DNA from: Pseudobacter sp.
GTDB taxonomy: Bacteria > Bacteroidota > Bacteroidia > Chitinophagales > Chitinophagaceae
Reading direction: 5' to 3'
NCBI GenBank assembly: GCA_017849455.1
Contig: JAFIGX010000006.1
Location: 85,759 to 149,758, forward strand
Length of the DNA stretch: 64,000 bases
Below the pieces are notes generated by a model. That model saw only the letters and a program-made list of their open reading frames with translations. It had not been told where the DNA came from and made no database searches. The position numbers and the translations under genes were made by a program. Below are positions 59,083 to 64,000 of the stretch, piece after piece. Numbering within the stretch: position 1 is the first letter of the stretch; each line of letters opens with the position of its first letter.

Positions 59083-59736
59083 ATGAAATGCCGGAAAGTT
59101 TATTTTATCAGTGGACTGGGCGCCGATCACCGTGTTTTCAAATACATTCGCTTACCGGAAGGAATGGAAGCCGTATACCTGCACTGGATCGATCCGCAGC
59201 CCGGAGAATCACTGAGCGCTTATGCCACCAGGTTAGCCGGCAGGATCGATACTACGGAGCCCTTCGCATTGGTGGGATTATCATTCGGCGGTATGCTGGC
59301 CACGGAGATCGCCAAACGCTGTCATCCTGTTCATACGGTCCTGATCTCAAGCATTCCGCTTTCTACCCATCTGCCCAGTTACTTTCGTGCCGCATCCGCA
59401 TTACGCCTGCACAAAGTTGTGCCGGTCGGCCTTATCAAAATGATGGCCAAAACGAAAAGACTGATCTCGGCTGAAAAGAACGACGACAAGAAACTCCTCT
59501 GGCAGATCATCGACGAAACGGACCCCCACTTTATCCGCTGGGCATTCGAAGCCATCCTTCAATGGAACAATACCGACAAGCCCTCACCCCTGAGCCATAT
59601 CCATGGCGCCCGCGATGAGGTATTGCCGGCCCGGTATACCACGCCCACTCATACCATTCACAGGGCAGGGCATATGATGGTGATGACAAGGCCCGCAGCG
59701 ATCAATTCCATCCTGCAGGCCACTTTGGCCGGCTGA
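59083..59736 (+). CDS. Alpha/beta hydrolase
   Basis: The protein has 217 residues. VYFISGLGADHRVF is the oxyanion region, the nucleophile elbow is LVGLSFGGMLATEIA (GLSFGG), DEVLPAR probably holds the acid, and HRAGHMMVM the catalytic His. A short lid is present. There is no signal peptide. Substrate cannot be inferred; the neighbours (cystathionine synthase, tex) give no clue. The longer upstream frame overlaps the divergent gene and is rejected. Confidence 0.85.
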   Translation: MKCRKVYFISGLGADHRVFKYIRLPEGMEAVYLHWIDPQPGESLSAYATRLAGRIDTTEPFALVGLSFGGMLATEIAKRCHPVHTVLISSIPLSTHLPSYFRAASALRLHKVVPVGLIKMMAKTKRLISAEKNDDKKLLWQIIDETDPHFIRWAFEAILQWNNTDKPSPLSHIHGARDEVLPARYTTPTHTIHRAGHMMVMTRPAAINSILQATLAG

Positions 59737-59849
59737 TCCGTCATTGAAAACCTGTTGATAAAACAAAATTTTTTCTTGCCGCCCAACCCTTACATTTGCT
59801 CCCCCCGTTTTGTAATGGGCCATTCATCGTCAAAAATTCATTGCTAAAA

Positions 59850-62114
59850 ATGGAAGCAAAGTACAGTCAGAAGATCGCTGAGAAATTGAATCTTACCCTG
59901 AAACAGATCCACAATGTGAACGGGCTCAATGCCGAAGGGGCCACTATCCCTTTTATGGCCCGTTACCGTAAGGAGGCCACCGGCAATCTCGATGAAGTGG
60001 CCATTGGTCAGATCGTGGAGCAGATCAACTATTTCAACGAGCTCGACAAACGGAAAGAAACAGTGCTGAAGACCATTGATGGTTTGGGCAAGCTTACACC
60101 TGAACTGAAACAACGCATCGAGGATTGCTACGATGCCACCGAACTGGAAGATATCTACCTGCCTTATAAACCTAAACGTAAAACAAAAGCCACCCAGGCC
60201 ATCGAAAAAGGTTTGGAACCATTGGCCAAACAGCTATTCGAACAGGGAAGTGAAGATCCTTCCGTAGCTGCCGCTCCATTTTTGAATGAGCAGGTGAAAG
60301 ATGCGAAGGAAGCATTGCAGGGCGCGAGGGATATCATTGCCGAATGGATATCCGAGCATGAACAGGCGCGAAATAAAGTACGCCAGCTCTTCACCGAAAC
60401 GGCTGTGCTCAGCTCCAAAGTGCTGACGAGTAAGAAGGAAGAAGAGGAAGCCCAGAAGTACCGCGACTACTTCGAGTTCAGCGAACCGCTGGCCAATAGC
60501 CCATCACACCGTATCCTTGCCATCCGCCGCGGCGAAAAGGAAGGATACCTGATCATGGACCTCAATATCGACAAGCAAACGGCTATCGACGAGCTCGACC
60601 GCATTTTCATCAAATCTTCCAATGCGCAGGGCAGCGAAGTAAAAAAAGCAGTGGAAGATTCGTTCGACCGGCTACTGAAACCATCCATCGAAAATGAGTT
60701 CCGTCTGCTCAGCAAGAACAAGGCCGATGAGGAAGCAATCAACGTGTTCACGGAAAATCTCCGGCAATTGCTGCTGGCCTCACCACTTGGCTCCAAACGG
60801 GTGCTGGCGCTGGACCCCGGTTTCCGTACCGGCTGCAAACTGGTTTGCCTGGATGCACAGGGCAATTTTTTATTCAATACAACCATCTACCCGCACCCTC
60901 CGCAACATGAATGGCAGAAAAGTGAACAGGAATTGAAATACCTGGTAAACCGTTATGATATCGAAGCCATCGGCATAGGCAATGGCACAGCCGGCAGGGA
61001 AACGGAACAACTGGTGAGAGGCATCGACTTCGGGAAGCCGGTAAGTATTTTCCAGGTGAATGAAAGCGGTGCATCCATTTATTCAGCTTCAGAAGTGGCG
61101 AGAGAAGAATTCCCCGACCAGGACGTTACCGTTCGTGGAGCAGTCAGCATCGGTCGCAGGTTGCTCGATCCGCTGAGCGAACTGGTGAAGATCGATCCCA
61201 AATCCATTGGGGTAGGGCAATACCAGCATGATGTGAACCAGACCAAACTGAAAGATGCGCTGGACAGGGTAGTGGAGAGCGCCGTGAACTATGTGGGCGT
61301 GGATGTGAATACAGCCTCCAGGCATCTGCTGGTATATGTTTCAGGGCTCAGCACCACCCTGGCAAAGAATATCGTCGAATACCGGGCCAAGAATGGGCCA
61401 TTCAAAAGCAGGGAAGAACTGAAGAAAGTGTCGATGATGGGGCCAAAGACCTTTGAACAATGTGCAGGCTTTTTGCGCATTCCCGGTGCGGCCAATCCGC
61501 TCGATAATTCCTCCGTTCACCCTGAGAGCTATTTTGTGGTGGAGCAAATGTCGAAAGACCTGCAGGCTTCGTCGGAGCAACTGATCCAGCAGGCCGATCT
61601 GCGGAAGAAGATCAACCGTAAGCAATATATCAGTGAATCGGTTGGTGAGTTCACGATCGACGATATCCTGAAAGAACTGGAAAAACCGGGCCGCGACCCG
61701 CGAGCGCCCATCGAAGAGTTCCGGTTCGATGACACCATCAAATCCATTGAAGACGTAAGGCCGGGTATGACCGTTCCCGGTATCGTTACCAATATCACCA
61801 ACTTCGGAGTATTCGTGGACATTGGCGTGAAGCAGGATGGACTTGTACATATATCACAATTGAGCAACACTTATATTTCCGATCCAACCCAGGTAGTGAA
61901 ATTACAGCAGCAGGTAACCGTTACCGTTACCGAGGTAGATGTGGCCAGAAAACGGATCAGCCTTTCGATGAAAGAACACAGTAAGGGTAGTAGTGAGAAA
62001 CGGAGCGGTGAGCGCAAACCCGGGGCTGCGCAGAAAAGCCAGCCCAAAAAATCCGAACCGCTGAACCCTTTTCAGGCTAAATTGATGGAGCTGAAGAAGA
62101 AGTTCAAGGATTGA
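59850..62114 (+). CDS. tex: Tex family RNA-binding transcription accessory protein
   Basis: The protein has 754 residues. It has the N-terminal Tex region (MARYRKEATGNLDEV), the YqgF/RuvC-like domain (LGSKRVLALDPGFRTGCKLV), helix-hairpin-helix motifs (TLAKNIVEYRAKNGPFKSRE) and a C-terminal S1 domain (PGMTVPGIVTNITNFGVFVD). The tail (about 725-754) is basic. Tex acts in transcription-coupled processes and stress tolerance by nucleic acid binding. MEAKYSQKIAEKLN at 59850 fits the family start. Confidence 0.94.
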   Translation: MEAKYSQKIAEKLNLTLKQIHNVNGLNAEGATIPFMARYRKEATGNLDEVAIGQIVEQINYFNELDKRKETVLKTIDGLGKLTPELKQRIEDCYDATELEDIYLPYKPKRKTKATQAIEKGLEPLAKQLFEQGSEDPSVAAAPFLNEQVKDAKEALQGARDIIAEWISEHEQARNKVRQLFTETAVLSSKVLTSKKEEEEAQKYRDYFEFSEPLANSPSHRILAIRRGEKEGYLIMDLNIDKQTAIDELDRIFIKSSNAQGSEVKKAVEDSFDRLLKPSIENEFRLLSKNKADEEAINVFTENLRQLLLASPLGSKRVLALDPGFRTGCKLVCLDAQGNFLFNTTIYPHPPQHEWQKSEQELKYLVNRYDIEAIGIGNGTAGRETEQLVRGIDFGKPVSIFQVNESGASIYSASEVAREEFPDQDVTVRGAVSIGRRLLDPLSELVKIDPKSIGVGQYQHDVNQTKLKDALDRVVESAVNYVGVDVNTASRHLLVYVSGLSTTLAKNIVEYRAKNGPFKSREELKKVSMMGPKTFEQCAGFLRIPGAANPLDNSSVHPESYFVVEQMSKDLQASSEQLIQQADLRKKINRKQYISESVGEFTIDDILKELEKPGRDPRAPIEEFRFDDTIKSIEDVRPGMTVPGIVTNITNFGVFVDIGVKQDGLVHISQLSNTYISDPTQVVKLQQQVTVTVTEVDVARKRISLSMKEHSKGSSEKRSGERKPGAAQKSQPKKSEPLNPFQAKLMELKKKFKD

Positions 62115-62205
62115 CGGATCTGTAAATGGAAAACATTGCAAAGCCCCTCCGGAGAACCGGAAGGGCATACCGAACCTGATGATCATTGTGTCATCAAGCT
62201 ATCTG

Positions 62206-62235
62206 AAAGCCAGGCCGGCATAATGGCCTGGCTTT
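62206..62235. terminator. Bidirectional terminator hairpin
   Basis: AAAGCCAGGCC pairs perfectly with GGCCTGGCTTT (8-base loop). It lies about 90 bases past the tex stop and overlaps the stop codon of the reverse-strand gene at 62234. Confidence 0.7.
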
Positions 62236-62761
62236 ATAATGTCTTTTGCTGAATATCTTTTTTCTTCCTGCCGAGGTACATATCCAGGAACATCAGTCCC
62301 AATACAATGGTCACCATGAGAAAAATATTGGTATACCGGTTATTGAAGATCTTGCTGTAATCGATCTTGTCAAGATTGACATTCACGGAATACAATCCAT
62401 TACTGCCGCCGCCTGAAGTCCACTGTACCTGCGATAGGCCATAGATGAGGAATCCCACAATAGTAAGAATGAAGAAAGCGGCAATACCATAGATCACACG
62501 TTTATTGATATAGGATTGCGCCGCCGGCGTTATCTTGTACTTACCGATCTCCTCCATTACATTTTGTGTGAAGCGCATGGAAGGCTCGTCCAGTTCCAGG
62601 TGCTGTTGCATCAAATGATGCACCTCCAGCAGCTCTGCATATTTTGTTCTCCACTCCGTTTGTGTGGCGATCAATTGTTCAATGAACAATTTTTCTTCTG
62701 CACCACTGGCGCCATCGATGTACTCCCACAAACGTTCTTCCATATAGTGTTGTGTGTCCAT
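62234..62761 (-). CDS. Putative membrane anti-sigma factor
   Basis: The protein has 175 residues. The N-terminal cytoplasmic part (about 1-85, EERLWEYIDGASGAEEKLFI) resembles the sigma-binding domain of anti-sigma factors, but lacks HxxxCxxC. Two membrane helices are near residues 90-112 and 145-165, with a short periplasmic loop between. The gene is 76 bases downstream of an ECF sigma gene on the same strand. Function inferred from context. Confidence 0.7.
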   Translation of the reverse strand: MDTQHYMEERLWEYIDGASGAEEKLFIEQLIATQTEWRTKYAELLEVHHLMQQHLELDEPSMRFTQNVMEEIGKYKITPAAQSYINKRVIYGIAAFFILTIVGFLIYGLSQVQWTSGGGSNGLYSVNVNLDKIDYSKIFNNRYTNIFLMVTIVLGLMFLDMYLGRKKKDIQQKTL

Positions 62762-62837
62762 AGAAAAACCTTTTCATTCCTTAATAAATGTACGCAAACT
62801 AACTGCCTCAACATTCATATCTCCGCCCGATCGTCTA

Positions 62838-63425
62838 TCAGCCTCCCATCACATCCTTCACTTCTTCTTTAAAATATGTTTCCATTTTATCCTTCAACCG
62901 TTGCCTTGCGCGGTGCAGCCTGACCTTCACGGTATTGGGTTCCACTCCCATGATCTGCCCGATCTCCTCAAGGCTTTGCTCTCCTTTATAAAATAGGGTG
63001 ATCAGCTTGGCATCGTCCGGGCTTAGCAAATGTATGGCCCGGTTCACCATCTGCACTTTTGATTTCTGTTCTATGGTGTTGGCCTTGAAACCTGAATCGA
63101 GCCGGCTGGCGGTTTCCAGTACCTGTTCATGGTCCAATGGCCTGATGTCCAGTTTTTTCTTTCTTAAAAAAGAGATGCAGGTAGTGGACACAATGGTGTA
63201 CAACCAGGTACTGAATTTGGCATCGCCACGAAAATCCGCCAGATTGCGATAGGCTTTTACGAATACATCCTGTGCTATTTCTTCGGCATCCTCGCGGTTG
63301 GGCGCATACCGCAGCGCTATGGTGAAAACGAACTTCTGGTATCGCTTCACCAGTTCTGCATATAGTGATGGCTCACCACGCAGTACTCTGCTAATGATCT
63401 CATTATCATTCGGTCCGGTATACAT
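62838..63425 (-). CDS. ECF RNA polymerase sigma factor
   Basis: The protein has 195 residues. Region 2 (YQKFVFTIALRYAPNREDAE, then EIAQDVFVKAYRNLADFRGD) and region 4 (LSPDDAKLITLFYKGEQSLE, then EIGQIMGVEPNTVKVRLHRA) are clear. It is divergent from the DUF6249 gene, 215 bases away, and upstream of a likely anti-sigma gene. It differs in sequence from the sigma factor at 33076-33633. Confidence 0.92.
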   Translation of the reverse strand: MYTGPNDNEIISRVLRGEPSLYAELVKRYQKFVFTIALRYAPNREDAEEIAQDVFVKAYRNLADFRGDAKFSTWLYTIVSTTCISFLRKKKLDIRPLDHEQVLETASRLDSGFKANTIEQKSKVQMVNRAIHLLSPDDAKLITLFYKGEQSLEEIGQIMGVEPNTVKVRLHRARQRLKDKMETYFKEEVKDVMGG

Positions 63426-63640
63426 TGCAAGGAATAGGACTACCTGTGGAGGCAGGAGGTTACAGGCAAGGTACAGAATTTAAAACAGGGACCGCCTGTA
63501 ACCTGTGAGCATCCTCTATAGTCAGAGATATTATATGTTCCCTGAAAAAAATTACTGTAAAACTGTAACCCGGGCCAATAAGCAGTAGTCATATTCAGTA
63601 AACGCACAATAATTATTACAATAACATTAAACAATACAAT

Positions 63641-64000
63641 ATGGATATCGCAGAAGTATTAGTACCAATTTTTGTTTGTCTGGGCCTTTTTGCCATGGTG
63701 TTTGGCATTTTTTACATGCAAAAGAGGGAGAACCTGGCCATGATCGAAAAAGGAATGAACCCTAAAGAGCCCAGGCCGGCGCCTTATAAGAACCTGAAAT
63801 GGGGATTGTTACTGGTAGGGGAAGGATTGAGTCTTTTGATCGCTTCTATACTGGACCAAACGGTATTTATCAATACCCATAATACCCGTAGGGATAATGA
63901 TAATGTAGCCATTTATTTTTCTCTCATTGCCATTGGCGGCGGGTTGGGATTGATCGCTTCGTACCGGGTCGAGAAAAAAGAGTTACTGGACAGGAACAGA
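63641..64000 (+). CDS. DUF6249 family membrane protein (partial at window end)
   Basis: The frame starts at ATG 63641 and is still open at the last base, giving 120 residues. Three hydrophobic segments (about 5-25, 53-72 and 88-107) are separated by KRENLAMIEKGMNP, a hallmark of DUF6249 proteins, and a polar NTHNTRRDNDN loop. The C-terminus lies outside the window. It is transcribed divergently from the ECF sigma gene and may be part of the same regulatory unit. Confidence 0.85.
   Translation, partial: MDIAEVLVPIFVCLGLFAMVFGIFYMQKRENLAMIEKGMNPKEPRPAPYKNLKWGLLLVGEGLSLLIASILDQTVFINTHNTRRDNDNVAIYFSLIAIGGGLGLIASYRVEKKELLDRNR

Overview
The window is a gene-dense chromosomal segment of a member of the Bacteroidota, most likely family Chitinophagaceae. 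The evidence is gene content (three-gene split transhydrogenase, Bacteroidota-type serine palmitoyltransferase, PafA-type phosphatase, M16 and S9 exported peptidases, 7TMR-DISM histidine kinase, YpdA), recurrent promoters of the TAnnTTTG type close to start codons, weak or absent Shine-Dalgarno sequences, and intermediate GC content. I saw no rRNA, tRNA, CRISPR array, transposase or prophage gene.

Layout. 1-2068: end of a proton-translocating transhydrogenase operon (pntA1-pntA2-pntB). 2.1-9.5 kb: rRNA methyltransferase, LysM/RlpA-like wall protein, fmt, FKBP isomerase, CPBP membrane protease, peptidase T. 9.5-19.6 kb: DUF2784, YpdA reductase, SPFH protein, ExbB/ExbD, prmC, ribD, YigZ, 3-hydroxybutyryl-CoA dehydrogenase, Mrp ATPase, PaiB-like protein. 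19.6-28.8 kb: a divergent kynurenine/3-hydroxyanthranilate catabolic cluster (HAAO and ACMSD leftwards; SDR, aminomuconate-semialdehyde dehydrogenase, RidA-type deaminase, kynureninase and kynurenine monooxygenase rightwards, then pyrF). 28.9-36.4 kb: S9 peptidase, an ECF sigma/anti-sigma module, glutaryl-CoA dehydrogenase, four-helix-bundle protein, shikimate kinase, DUF423. 36.4-50.7 kb: histidine kinase, FtsK, LolA, UbiX, thioredoxin-like lipoprotein, serine palmitoyltransferase, PafA phosphatase, M16 protease, zinc-protease lipoprotein. 50.7-64 kb: YhcG/DUF1016 nuclease-like protein, class I and class II aldolases side by side, a kinase-like protein of unknown role, a BtuF-like binding protein, cystathionine beta-synthase, an alpha/beta hydrolase, Tex, and a second sigma/anti-sigma module with a divergent DUF6249 gene.

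How genes work together. The kynurenine genes can take kynurenine through 3-hydroxykynurenine, 3-hydroxyanthranilate, aminocarboxymuconate semialdehyde and aminomuconate. Glutaryl-CoA dehydrogenase and 3-hydroxybutyryl-CoA dehydrogenase in the same window could serve the lower part of a glutaryl-CoA route, but the steps joining the two are not visible here. Tryptophan dioxygenase and kynurenine formamidase are also absent.

The most unusual signal is structural. Gene boundaries are littered with long imperfect hairpins built from degenerate 7-12 bp words. There are several sequence-unrelated families (called A to G below), and some copies of a family share an oriented loop. Two small accessory genes of uncertain function (a four-helix-bundle protein and a GxxExxY protein) sit inside or between such repeats, and several stop or start codons of neighbouring genes lie within the arms. 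A perfect 35-bp palindrome also lies in frame within the DUF1016 gene.
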